From Ophiodon elongatus (Eukaryota; Chordata; Actinopteri; Perciformes; Hexagrammidae): a stretch of 64,000 bases of DNA. Positions 12,076-26,900 of the stretch are shown here, piece by piece. The notes beneath the pieces were generated by a model. That model searched no databases. It was not told where the DNA came from and was given only the letters and a program-made list of their open reading frames with translations. A program made the position numbers and the translations under genes. The stretch is taken from the NCBI GenBank assembly GCA_016806645.1, contig JACSYO010000694.1, positions 471,001 through 535,000 of the forward strand, read 5' to 3'. Position 1 is the first letter of the stretch; each line of letters starts with the position of its first letter.

Positions 12076-15000
12076 GCACACCTTTCACCCTGCAAGCCAT
12101 TGATCTTGAGCCCCATAAAAGAGGAAAGTTTGTATGGCTTATTTGTTTCTCAATGGGAGCAATCAGTCAAAGTGAAGATGTGTTTTGTCAGCTGTGGAAC
12201 TATGTAAATGTGTCTACAGTACGTCTGGATGTTTTTACAATTCAGTGTGCATGTGTGTACGTATTTGTCTGTGTGTTTGTGTGTGTGTGTGCGCGTGCAC
12301 TCTCAGATCTTTTGTCGAATGAATTCTGTATTGATATGCATACCCATACGCCAACCAGGCCAACCCAAGCGGCTGTTTTCTTTTTTTTATTTGTTCATGT
12401 TCTGCTTTCTACGGTGCTCTGATGACACTTTTCTCTGTCGGCTGGCCCATTGTGGGAGCCTCGGTGTAGCAGAGGAGAGGAGGAGATGAGGGCAGCCTGG
12501 AGCAGATGCCTTCTTGTCAGGGGACAAAGAACCCCTCCGTCACCCTCTCCTCTCGTCTCCCCTGCGCTCCCTCCAGCTTTCATCGGCCGCGCATCAAAGT
12601 AGCGCTCTGCATATGAAAAGGACCTCGTCTTTATGCCACGCAAATTAGCCTATCGCGCCCCTCCCCGACTCATTTCACAAAAACACCCTCACATCTGTGC
12701 CACGTCCGTGAAGGAAGGCCCTCATCTGCAAGGTCTCCCCTTTTTCTCAGCTCTCTCCTCTCCTCTTTCTCCGCTCGCCGTGCCTTTCAGCCCCTTAAAT
12801 TATGGCTGTTGAGGGAGGAGGAGGAGGTGGAGGAGGGGGAGAGAGAGTGTGTGTGTGTGGGTGGGGGGGGGTCAGTCATAGCCGGTTAAAAGGAAAGAAA
12901 GTTGAAAAAAAGGGGGAGGTTAAGGGATGGAAAGAGATAGACGGGAAGAAAACGTAAGCGAGAAAGTGAGGGAGGATACAGAAAACAGGAGCAGAGCGAA
13001 AGAAAGAAAGAAAACCTTAATGAATGATTTCTTTCTTTCCACTGTGATCCTCCTCTTCTGTTAGTGCACTGTGGGTCAGCGAGTGCATTTTCCCACTCGG
13101 CTCCTTTCATCAGGTCCCCCTGTTTCTTCTTCTCCTCCACCGCCCCCCCACCTACCCCCCCCCCCCATCCCCCCATCCCGCCCCCTCCAGCACGCACACA
13201 CAGACACACAGACACACCCCTTGCTGATATCAAAGCAAGCGGAGCCAATGAAAGTCAATAATTGTCCTTTGTCATGGAAATGTCCCCCCTTGTTGAGGTG
13301 GAGTGGGGTGGGTGTGTGCATCCAGAGCAAACATCATCACACTCAGATTCCCACATGTGGAGATTTGGAGTGTTCGGCGGCTCGGCTAAGAAAAAGCTCT
13401 CGCTGCTCTCGTGTGCTGGCTTCGTTTGTAGATTTGCAGGAAAAGTAGCGAGCGTGCTTTGGGGAATATCTTTGCGGGGAGGATACATTTATGAAATGAT
13501 TGATCACCTTCCAAAAATCACTGGCCTGTTGAGAACAGTAATATCAATTCATCACCCCAGCATCAACTGTTCGCACTCCGGCCTAATTTCAGTTTGCCAG
13601 CAGCGGCATTGTTTGAAGTGAGATGTTGTCAAACTGTTTCCCGCAGTTGCAAGAAAGCAGACTGCACCCTGAACACAAGCACCTGCACACACACGACTGC
13701 ATCAGCGATGCAGCATGGTGAGTAGTGGCGCTCTCCCTTTTTATTTGAAAGTCATGATTTGAACATGTAAAAAAGTGTACATTAAACAGTAACGATCTTG
13801 AAAAAAATCCGATTTCATAGTCTTCAAGCACAACAGGACCATTTTAATTCATTTTTTCTACTCCACCGAGGCCTCACAGATCATCGCGTCATCGGGTTAT
13901 TATCAAGGTGATGTCAAGCAGTCTGAACATTTTCAAGGTTGACGGTAACAAATCTGAGGCGTCACGCGTTACACACAAGCGGGGCAGAGGGGGGCGCCAT
14001 AAATGAGCGGAACAACGTCAACCTGGCAACCTAGTTGAGAATTCGAGGATGAAATATGAGGGACACAATTTTTGTTTGTTTTAGCTGTAATTCATTCCAA
14101 CTAGTTTGCTTTAAAACTGACAGCACTATTGAGCAGAAAGCCCACATTTACTGTAACAGCAGGACAAGGATTACGGCACGACAGCCCGCACCCCTCAGAC
14201 GCGGTTCAACATCCGTCTGCTTTCATGCTACTTCAGTCCCAACCCTATACATATATATGTATATGTATATTTTAACACTGCCGTCTTGTTCAGCACAACC
14301 ATAACAAGTGAAGATAAGATAGCGTACGGTATTTAATTTCAATGTGTCAGCAACACATTTTGTCTGTATATAAATGTATGGAGTATGTAAACTGTACGTG
14401 AGGTCCTGTCGCTGTATGAATCTGTAATGGGGGCGGCTTATAAACACAGAGATAAACTCCTTGTATGGTAAGGCCTCTGGCTAATTGGTGTTATTCTGAT
14501 TGTAAGTGCTGGCAAAAGGGGGTTGGAGAATGTTTGAGTAACTTCATTTCCAATTTCGTTTTGATAAGAAACTAAAGAGAAGCATGTGTGTGCCTGCACC
14601 CACCTATCGTTCTATCGGTGAGTTTTTTCTTGTTTCCCTGACTGATTGTGTGCGTGTTTGTGTGCGTGAGCAGAAAAAGCATGTCTCCGGGTTGAAACAA
14701 GAGTTTCAAAAGTATCCTGTCACACACTGTGTTGACAAACCTTGTGCTCAGAAAGCCACAAACACACATGCACACACATACATACAGCACTTGTAGCCCT
14801 GGCCATCTCCCAAATATAAATGAAGACTTCCAACAGCTCCTCTGTTTCCTCCTGACTCCCTGATGTTATCAGAGTAATACAACTCTCCCTCTCTCTGCCA
14901 TACATATTACACACACAAATAGACGGTTAAGAGAGAGAGAGGGAGAGAGGGAGAGAGGGAGAGAGGGAGAGAAGGGGAGGGCTGTCAGAAATCCGCAGAG

Positions 15001-16056
15001 AAAGAAGAACACAACAGCTGAACCAAAAGAGAGAAGGACAGACAGAAAGAAAGAGACAGAGATAATGAGAGAAATGGACTCTCCGTGCTGATGTTATCGG
15101 GGAAATCTCAGAGGAGGAGAGCACAAAGGCAGACAGAAATAGACAGGGATAGGGATTCTGAGTTACTTATGAGTGATGTTATCAGTGAAATGTTAGTCGG
15201 AGCAGTCGGCCTTAAAACAAGACCTATCAGGAGCACAGCAGCACTGCCAGGGTTTTACAGAGACTTTGAACTATAGTCCTCAGGTAGTCCCACATTTACA
15301 CACCTGGTTCTTTACAGTGTTTTCTTTAACTGCAGGAAGTAACTTTGTTCCTTTATTTCATCTTCCAGACAAGGTGGGGTTAAAGGACGGATTGTAGCAG
15401 CAGATTTCAGGGCTGATTGTAACAAACTGCATGGGACCCAATATATGAAGAGGCATAGGTCACACGTTTACACCTTAAACGTTTCCTAAAGTTTTAAAGT
15501 TCTAAAGTTAGCAAAATTCCGATAAAAATCGGCAACTATCAAATCAATAAATACGATTACCAGTCTGGCATTCAATACCAATTTGCAGTACTTGACAGTT
15601 TCTATTTCTGACATTATTGACATTTTTAGACATTTGGAAAGTCTTTCCATGACATTGCTGTCAGAATTGGAAACCATTGTAACTGTGAAGCTGAGTACAG
15701 CAGCCGTGCTCTGAAAGAGGTGAGCTCAAACATTTTCCAGTCACCTTTAAAGCCTAAAAGCGGTGTTACCCTTGCATAACTGACGTAAAAGGACTTTTTT
15801 TTTTTCTTTTCTCAAGTTCTACAAAAAACACATTTGGGTGGTGGAAAATATTGCTTATTGAGGATTTGGGGATAAAAATGTGAAAAAGAAATTATATTTT
15901 CAAACGTATCCACGTTTATAAAGAAATGACTGTCAAGAGTAGCTAATGGGTACTGCAGCTGCAACAAATGTTCACAGCCTCATTCAACAGGTATTCACTG
16001 AGATTCTCCATTCACACACACACACACACACGCACACACGCACACACGCACACACA

Positions 16057-16097
<41 letters not shown>

Positions 16098-18128
16098 CTG
16101 CACATGTATAAATCTTTCACCACTGCACAAGTGAGCTTTCACTTTCTGGCTGAAACCCCGCCATTTAAACACACACACCTGTCAGTTTGAGTTATCTGTA
16201 TTGTTTTTACGTCCTCTATCCTTCCTCATCTACATCTTTTTCCTCCCCAATCTCCCCCTTTTCTCTCCTTTAGTCCTTCCATCTCCCCCGTGAGCACATT
16301 TTCTGTTACTTTTTTCCTCCCTTGCCTACACCTTCGCTCTCTCGTCCATTCATCCTCCCATCATTTCATTCCTCCCTTCCTCTCCTCTTTGATCCTGTAC
16401 TTTCCCTCCCTCCCTCTCCTCATATGCCTCTTTCCATCCATCTCTCCCTCCCGTTCTCTCTCCTTTGATCCTATACATCCCCTCTATCAGCTAGGTCTTT
16501 AAAGATTTGACCCCTGCATTCCTCGGGTCACTCATGACCTCCTTGCTGCATGTGTGTGCGTGTGTGTGTGTGTGTGTTTTCGTGCATGTAAGTGTGTATA
16601 CACCTGTGCAAGATTAGGGCTTTTCTCTGTGTATTTGTTTGTACATGTATGTGTCTGTCCATGTGTAAACGGGCATGTGTGTGCGTTTAAATGCTTCATC
16701 ATCGTGGATTACCGCAGCCTGTGCAGGGCTCAAAGCAAACCTTTGAGGATAGCTTAATTCATTCTCAAATATGAGACAAAAGAAAGGAAATACGGGACCT
16801 TGGTTTCCTACACAGGAGAGAAAGAGAGAAGATGGAGCGAAAGAGACAAAAAGAGAGATGATGATTTCATTGCCAAGCCACACAGAGAAAAATCCCCAGG
16901 CCTACATCTTTGACAATAATGATGACCGAAAAATGTTTCCCCCCCTCTTTTTGAAAGGAAAATCCACCCTGCGGTATAATTGATATATCCTATTCCTTTT
17001 GATCTTGAACAGTTCAATCAATGAATGCTGACATGAGCAGCTCTCTGCCGAGCCAGACAGCTGAGGTCAGTATGCACACATAAAAGTTTCTTTCTCTTCT
17101 AAATGAGCATGAAAACTGTTTTTCACTGTATGGGATGAATCGAAGAAGGGTTATTCTCAAATGAACAATATATCTTCAGCTCTGCAATGGCTGCAACTAA
17201 TGATTTTTTTCATTGATTACTCAGTCAATTATTTTTCTGATGACTCAATTCATCTATTAATCTATAAAGAAAACAGAGTCAAACCATCCCAGAGCCCACG
17301 ATGACGTCTTGTTTCGGCTGATCAACCGTCCGAAACCAAAAGATAATCAATTTGCAATAAGTAACAACATTTTTAACCTGAAAATGACTTTATTAAAAAG
17401 GTCTGACATGGTGGGAAATGACACGTGAAATTGTCGGATGATTTTATTGTTTTATGCGTCCAATGTTCAAGTCTGTGTGCATGCTATGTTAGACCATGTC
17501 TGCAAGACACATCTCCCTTTGAGGACAGTTACGTAGAAAGGAAAAGATCAATTGATTATCTGATGTATAGTTGATTCATTTTCAACAGTCCACCAATGGG
17601 GTAACACCTTTCTATAGTCTAGCATTTATTGGCACCATATAACATTTAATAATTAGGCGTTATTCATTACATACATTATAATAAATAATGTAGTTGTAAG
17701 CCTCTATAGAGATATATTAGTGTTTATTACTGTACAGTATGTGTCAACAATTGAAAAACTGAAAACATATTTTCCATCTTCACAAATGTATTTTACTCTC
17801 AATCATTATCTGTTTATAAACCAGCCTAAATGTTAGCAAATACATTCATAAATACTTTATATCTGCTTACAAATATTACAGTGTATAGTGCCTGTAAATA
17901 CTAAATGGGGGGAGGTCTCTTACACTTGATCCATGTAGATCACACTAATGGCCAGCACACAGACCACATGTAAATGTAGCGGTGAATACGGTTCTTCTCT
18001 TTCTTTCTGTGTGTTCCCTGTTTCTCTCTCTTTATCTCTGTCCAAAACCTCCCTCCCCCGCTCTCTCTCTCCTCTCTCTCTTTCTCTCTCCTTCTCTCTC
18101 TCTCTCCTCTCTCCTCTCTATCTCTCTC

Positions 18129-18181
<53 letters not shown>

Positions 18182-18284
18182 AAACATTGTGGGGTGCATT
18201 TACCTTGGTGCCCGGACGCAGCCAAATATTTAGGCTGTCACAGAGAATCAGCCTCAAACCAAATGGCTGCAGTTCTGTGTTTGT

Positions 18285-18349
<65 letters not shown>

Positions 18350-19129
18350 GGGGATTGTGGTGACTGAAATGTCAACTTCTCATACCCTCTACTCTATGCT
18401 GCTTCACTACACCCTAAACAAGCTGTACAAGGGTCCCAACCAACAGATCCTTGGACACACACATGCCAACACTACATGTGTACACATCTATCATGATCAA
18501 AAACATTGAATGAAAAATGTGGGAAAATTGAAAGAAACGGTAAATGAATAGCCAACAATTCTGATAATTGATGAATTTTTGAGCAAAATTGCCAAATATT
18601 TGGTGGTTCCGGCTTCTCGAATGTGTAAAGAATAAAGTACTGGTAGATCAATCGGTAAAAATTATAACATAATCAATATAATTATGTCTGACACTACTCT
18701 CAATCGATAGAATAATCCGCTTATCAATTGAAAAAGAAAGTTCTAAGCCTGACAACATACAGGGTTTTAAACGTTGGCAACCACAGACATCCACTGTTCA
18801 CAGCGTCTCTGTCTTTCTGTGTGTCACTCTTCCTTTCTCTCTCTTATACACAGACACACGCACACACACATACAAAACCCCACAGAGCAGCCGGGCCAGC
18901 CACACAGCCCATCAGTCCACTGAGGAACAACACGAGCGTCTTGAAAACACAGCGAGCCAAAAGGAAAACAGCCATCAATCTCTATGACTTGTCTGTCGAG
19001 TGACGGAACGCTGTTAATCTTCAGGATGGCACGAGTCAAGAACAACACTGTTTCATGCCGACATTCAAACCAATGCAGCTGCGAGCACTTAGTGTGGATA
19101 CACACTGACCATCCGGGTATTCACATTGT

Positions 19130-19188
<59 letters not shown>

Positions 19189-20963
19189 TTATCACGCAAA
19201 CAGGGAGAGAGGAGTAAACCAGACCCAGATTATCCGCGATCACGCAGTAAAAAAAAGTAGCCACGTTGCAACCAGTGACAGCCCCAAAGATTCATCATCA
19301 CCTGCAAACTGCTCTTCAGTGTCGCTTTATTAGTTATGTTCTGTGCATGTCATTACAGCAGCACATTAATATGTGTACAAATATAATCTTTCTGTTTGTT
19401 AATCTATTGTCTCAGTTTGTGGACACGTCAGTTTTTTCTTTGTATGGCACACAAAGTATATAGTTAGTTATTCAATCCCTCAGCTGTCAATCTCCAGCAA
19501 TGAAACGGAATCAGGTATTCATTACTTCTGGGAGTTCTATGAGCATGCTTCATATTTCAGGACAGCACAAATACACACACACACACATATATACATAGCT
19601 TCTGCTGAGGTCAGACAGTTTGACCTCTTCAAGACTCCAAAGGTCACTAATGGACTTCCTCCACTGATCGGTCTATTACTTCGGTCACATAAACAACATT
19701 GCTTAAACCACATCAACCTCAATGGAGGGAAACAGTGTGAATGTTGAAGACAGACGCTTCGTATAATATTGTGAATCTTTCTGTTGTGAAAATATATCAT
19801 TTAGCAACCAGTACCGTTGGACTAACTCAGAGTGGTATAAGTAACTTAAACACTTTGTATATCTTATTTTATTACATTATTAAAAAACATAAGCAGTGGC
19901 CCTAATACGTTCATGTAATTTTTCAGGTAAGGGGCCCCTGTCTTCAAATTAAAAGCCCTGCAAACATTGTGATTGGCCGGCTACCGTTATGCAGATTTTC
20001 AGTGGGCAAATGCATTGGCTTTAGAGTCCAGTAGTTGTGAGTTGGAACAGGGCTGTTTGTTTAGCTTAAAGAAGTTAAGAAGCATCTGTGTCTTATTATT
20101 ACGTAACATTTGTTAGACTAACATTGCATGTCTTAAATTGCTTTGTCTCAGATTTAGTTGAACTGCAATTGAGAAGTTGCATTATTGCAATAAGGTGTTC
20201 AGATATCAGGATTATAATTTATTTGAAGACCTGTCTCTAAATGATACAGACAGCTCCTCTGCGAAATACTGCATTTGGACTTAAAGACACCAGATCTCCA
20301 ACTGCGTAGGACGTCGGGGAAAATGTTGTTAAGACAACATGTTCCCAGCATCTGGACAACAAACACAGCAGGCATCTCTGCCAGAAATAAATCTCCAACT
20401 TTTGACTCTGCAGAAGTCAGATAGAGGGAGACAGCCGGAATAAAAATAAAAAAACACACAGCGCTGCAATTTCTTAAACCACTGGCCCGGACTCAGCACC
20501 AAAGCACCGCTGGCAAACCACACGGAGCGAGCCACGCACACACACCAGCACACAGCCTTGCATGTTCGCATTAATATGCATGTAAACACTTTCCGTCAGC
20601 TTGCATCAATTCCCTCGTTCTAAACAAAAACACATCCTCAAAGCACATTGCCATAGACCTTTAACACCAGGGCAAATCTTTAACCTCACACATGCAGGAT
20701 GAGTCTATGTCATGGAAAATAGGGCTTAGCTTCCAATCTATCTGAGAAACGTATCTGTTTATTGTGGTGAATGACTGATCAATAGGGGAGACAGAAGGGT
20801 TGAGAGATGTTTAAACAGAAGGCGAAAACAATATTTATAGACATACGGTGGGAGGATAGAGAGAAAACGCCTGTCGGGAAGAAAAAAGAGAAAGTGATGA
20901 AGAGACATAGGTGGAAAGATGGAAGAACAGAGAGAGAGAGAGACAGAAGAAAGGGAGGGATGG

Positions 20964-20994
<31 letters not shown>

Positions 20995-23900
20995 GCAGAC
21001 GTCTGCCACGACCCACAGTCTCAGAACCACAGATGTATAAACGGCCAACAAAATATGAAAATCATCCGAACATCCTAAATGTGTTGGGAATTCAGTTTTC
21101 AGAAAAGTGTCCCTTTGCATTCACTGAGGATGGGACACAAATAAACATGCTCCTGTCATGCGAGATTGTGACCAAAATAACAACTGTCAAAGCGACAACA
21201 ACGGTACGAGATACATTAAAAAAAGATGTCCACTAATTTTAGATCAAGGGAAGAAGTGCTGTGGGAGGAGAGACGAGTGAAAGACAAACACTTAGAGACA
21301 CAGGGACAGAGAGTGGATCGCATCGGACTTTAGATATCAATTTGAGGATGTAACTGTATTCTTAAGAATCCAACCAGGTCTCTGTAGTGTGGCTATAGTG
21401 ACACATGCTCAGTTCATTCATCAGATTTAACCATGAAGCAATAGAAAGTGTTAACTGATGAATTATTTAGTCTCTAAAATTAACATTAAAATTGTCTACA
21501 GTCCATCGAGATTTCTTCAAATTGCTCGTCCAACCAACCATCCCCCAAAACCCAAAGATATTAATTCACAATAAATCAAAAACATCATAAAAGGACTCAA
21601 ATAAATAAACACAAATCTGTTAAATAACTAGATTAGGAGTCTACAGTCACGCAAGCAGCTCTGTGAGGCTGCCTTTAGGCGCAGTAGTGCTTTCAACTAA
21701 AGTCACATGATAACCGTAGTCGTTATTTTTCATCCTCTGGGAACCATGAATATCTTTCTCATGCCAATCCATCCCATAGCTGTCTGGACATTTCCCTGCA
21801 CATTGTCTCCCTCAAGAGTGGTGCAAGATGAAAAGTCAGGGGATCACCAAAGTCAGTGTGATTCATCCTCTGGGGACCATGAATGTATACCGAATCGAAA
21901 GACAGACCGACAGACCGACATTGCCATCCTGAGTGCCACGCAGCTAGGAAAGTTTTGCATATCCAGAATAGTGTCTGAAGCTATGGAAATAACACCATGG
22001 CTGTTTAAACCTTTGTAGAGGGACTGGAACCGAAAAGACAGACAAACACAGAGAGAGTGAAACAGAGTGGTGAAATGAACTGGGAGGCCAAACAGTGGCG
22101 TTGCTGTTAAGCTCTCACAGGTTTTATGATCTCAGCCACAGCTCAGACAAACCCCCAAAACATAAACAGTCTTTGGGTAGCAACAACCCTGAAAACCTTC
22201 ATCCACGGCGTGAAACTGACTCTGGGTGGTGGGAGGAATCCGACACACGTGTTTATGTATGTGTTGGTCTGACATGTGTGGATGCTTGCACGAATACTTA
22301 AAAACACGTGTGCATATAATGGCTTTCATACACCTCTAGGTGATCTTCATTATGTGTCTCTGTCCGTGTGTCTGTGCGTATCGGGTGCCAACACTGTCTT
22401 TGATGCCAGCCATGGTATCACTGTGCCATGGAACTTTTTTAAATTGTATTCATATATCATTAAATTGAACACAACGTAGTAAATTGTTTGCATATGGGGA
22501 ACATGAAAGAATATAAAAAAAGAGAAATAGTAGTGTCTCCATTAGAAATCAGAAACATTATCTGCTACCTGCTTCACAGGAAACGTCTAAGATAAAAACA
22601 TAACCACACACTGCAGGCCTATACAACATCACTCCCTTTTCTCTCCTTTACGGGTGCAAAGAAGTCAGAGCAGCGGACCATCACATTTCCAGTTGTGTTC
22701 AGAACAATATCTGTCATCCAAGACGCAACAACTATCAATCAAAATCAAAAATGTGTTCCACTGAAAAGATCGTATCTAGAAGCTACAACTACAGGCTATT
22801 TGAGCTGGCAACACTGTTTGCACCAGTTTGTTTTTTTTGTACATGCTGGAGTGGAACCGTGTGTAGATCATGTGATATAAAAATCTCCCATTAAATCCAC
22901 TGCTGTTTTACAAGGTGGCGAATTACGCTACATGGGGCGTCTGGAACAATTATGAGCATCAAGCAAGACAACTCAAAAACTAATTCTACATTCAGGACGC
23001 CTCGCGATATCCCCAAGGAAAGACGGGCATAGTTTGACAACATCTAAGATGTGCATCCCGATGCTTCGGGCATCATAGTTGTTGATATTCCTGATGCTGG
23101 ACATCTGCTTCTGTTACTTCCTGGCTGATCACCTTTGCACAACATGCATGAAAGTTATGATTGGTTGCGGCTCAGTGTCGTTCAACTGTGTGAATTTGTG
23201 TGTCAAGTTCACCAGAGTTGAACTCTATGCAGAACATTTATGCTGAATACTTTCCATTTGCCACTGCAGTACATTACATTTGACTTTTTTTAGCCAATTT
23301 GTAGAAACTACTATTCAGTGAAATATCTTACAAGCACAGGTCTACCAATGATTCAACAACCTGTAACTATTAAGACACTAACGCTAAGAACACTAACTTG
23401 GCAATCGCATGCATGTCAGAGAGCAACTTTGCGGTGCTGGTTGAAAAATTCACCTGTGAAAGACGCTCCTTCATCTCACTCCCAGTACGTGTGCAGGAAT
23501 GTGACATCGTTAAGATATTTGCTTGTTTGAGTCCAAGTCTGGTCAAAACATCTGTGGAGAACCGCAAAGTCTCACAAAACCCTCATGTGTGGTGCTCACC
23601 TGTGAAATTCCACTAAAGCCACCAAAAATGTGGACTGGAGCCAGAAAGACACAAGTGGATTTATGGTAGCTCATAAACTATGTGGTCCTTCTGACTGTAG
23701 TTTAAATCTTGTAGGCTTAAAAAATGATTCATCAGCATCCATATATCTATGTGAAATCACTACAGTTTGTATTCATTTGTGTCACTTGGTTTGAGGTTTA
23801 GTTAGTAAAAGCATTCTTGGACAAACTCTATAAAATAACCACCCAAAGAGTCTTAAGTTTCAACATTTTTATGCAAAAAGCTGCCTCAAAGCAAATAGTA

Positions 23901-26900
23901 GAATAATGAATCCTTTCTCCTTTTTGCAGTCACAAAAAAACAAATTAATTTAATTCCGAATCACAAAGTGGCTGCTGCACAAAACCGTTCCACAGGTTCC
24001 AGGTGACACTCTGCGAGGAGGCAGAAACTATTAATCCTTTGTGTTGGAGCATGTGGACAGCTTTGGCCGCGTATTGCTCGGCTGAAGTCCAGCCAGGTTT
24101 GGCTCATTTCTACAAGCACTGATTTAATGCACACCAGCCACAAACCTGGCCAGTACTGAGAAAGCATAAGTATACCAGTGGCAATTTATAAGACATCATA
24201 TTAAACTGTGAGAGGTAGACGCTCATGTGAAACTAACTACAGCCCGATCTTGAAAAGCATCTTTGTCTTTTATTTATTTGCATTTAAATTTTTGTGTAGA
24301 AACAATAATAAGCTACAGAAAAAAAGTTAATGTTTAATTTATACTTAAGTTTGACAACATTTAGAATATGAAAGTGAATTTTGTTTTAATGCAGCGTAAC
24401 CCTAACCACACAAACATTACAGCTATGGTTACAGGAAACCTTAACACTTTCACGCTATGTGGCAGTATGCTACTGCATGTTGATTAAACAAATTACTGCA
24501 ACTGATACAGTATCCCAACAATACAATATCAGTTAATGACTCCTTAATGGAAAAAGTAAATAAGTGTCAATAGCAAAGGCTGCATGTGTGTAAGCAACTA
24601 CTGATAGCTTATTAGTCAAGTTAATGCTAATGCTATTTAACAATTTGAATTAACAAGTGACAGTATAAACCCCAGGAAAGTGATGAATCAATGTCCAGCC
24701 TGCAAAAAATATGGATTTTGTATGAATTATGGGGAAAAGTAATTGTCTTGCCCTCTGTTAAAACAATGGAAACTTTACACATGGTGCTTTATGAATGTTC
24801 TGACAGAAGGGTTAACTGATATCTGCAGTGTTTTGGATGTAACAGAAGACATCTGGAAACCTGAAAGTCTTTTTTCACAACTTAAGTATTTTGATACTGT
24901 AGCTAATATTATGCAAATTGAATTTGTATTTTTTTTTAATACACATGAATTAATATAATTTACCTTTATCCCCAAAAATAGCATGTATATAATTCCTTAA
25001 TTTATACCAGTCACATGCTAATTCAGTGCTGATTCACTGGTCATAGCTTAGTAATAACAATGACCCTGGGGTCCCAGCCACAATCAGGACAGCAAAAATG
25101 TTAACTTACACAACAATAGAAGGAGTGATGGGTGCCAAACAAATTGAAATTAGCATATTAATGACTGTAATTGCTCTTATATATAACTTACATTAGCTTT
25201 TAATGTGAGGAGGTTGGTGTTAGTGAGTGTTAAGTACGATTGTAGATGCTGAGCTTTTCTTACTTAAATTAAGGTGGAGGAGGCACACTGCGATACAGCA
25301 GAATCACAAATGTGTTTCACTGTTTCTCCGTGGGCTGCTTGCCGCTGCAATCTTTCACAATTTGGAACAGTGAATGGAAAACAGCCGGCAAAAACAAATC
25401 AGTGGCAGTGAAATTTGTTATTTCATTTGTGATTACAGTCAAACCTATCTCTAATTGTTTCATTTGAGTCGTTACACATTCATCTTTGGAGTAGATCTAG
25501 TCATTGATTAATTAATTTTATTGAACCGTGTTAAACTTGAGTGTTACCGTGGACCTATTTGGCCAACTAAAGCATTACCAGCTAGGTATATCATTTACTG
25601 CCAGGTGGATGTAAAGGCCTCAATGTGTCATTGAAAAATGCAGGTAAATCATAATAAGCATTAAGTAACAAACGCTAGATATTTTTGAGGAATCAAACAA
25701 TAGCATGGGTGCAATGATCATGCTACGAGGCTCCCCTAACCTTCACAAATGTTTCTGACCCGGTGTTAAGTCAGAGACACAAGCTATTAAATCCCCATTT
25801 GAGCTGCAGAAGCCTGTGTTACACAACCAGGAAAAGCCTGCAGCATTCTCCAGAAGTCAGACTCTCCTCCTCTGGAGTGTATTACTGTATACACTTTCAA
25901 GGATCTACAATCTTATTCTTGGCACACTGTTGGCACCATCCAGCTGCATCCGATCCACTTTCAATCACATATAGTTGAAAAACAAAAAGTTGCAAATGGG
26001 TGGACATGCACAGGAATGGAAAATAAAATTTGTGAAGTTTTTCTACTTTGATATGACAGCCGCAAAGAGGGGGGATTTACTCATGATTATGTAAAAAGTG
26101 TTTACTGGAAAACGAACATACCCTCTCCTAAAATAGAAGTAAGGCTGGTTCAAATAATCTTATAATCAATACAAACTCAATGGCATTCATTTCTACCAAT
26201 AGTCCAGGCAGCAAACAAATCACACGAATGGCCTTTGGGTCTTTTTTGTTCAATAACTTTTCCTCGTGGTCACTTGTTGACAGACCTTGTGTTTAAATTT
26301 CTGTTTATCAAGCTTTTGGGGGAAAAAGGGGTTTTGAAAATGAGATGAGCTCAGCGTCTTTGTCTCCGGTGTCGTGTATCCAGACACAGACAGATAATGT
26401 CAGAAATCTAATATGGGACTGTTTGGTCAACAGTGGGGAAGAAATGAAGCACCTCAGTGCCACATGAAACCAGGGACTTGAAGATAGCTGTGAGGACATG
26501 TTGGAAATTCAACCATAGATGTGTATGCACACACACAAATGCCTATTCACACACGAACATGAACTCTTGCATAAATGCACATAAACGCAGATGTGCACAG
26601 CACTCACAGACACAAACAATAATAAACGGATAGAAGCAATTATATGATCAAATACACACTTGACAAACACACACCACACTGCAACTGAGCATGGAAAGTT
26701 TACTCCCTCTGATCAAAGTAGAGTGAACAAAGAAAAAAATAAACAACTTCTGAAACAAATTGCTTCCTGCAATATAACTGAGAATAAATGTGAAAAAATG
26801 ACAATCTTAGCAAGTGTATTTATGTTACAGGACAACAACTTTCACTTTAATCTGACTTACTCCACAAAAATCAACTTTTTTCTGGTTTTAAGAAATTACA

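Noticed and set aside
17940..18257. Arg-Glu-rich open frame of 105 codons
   Set aside because: Translation of a (CT)n/(GA)n tract.
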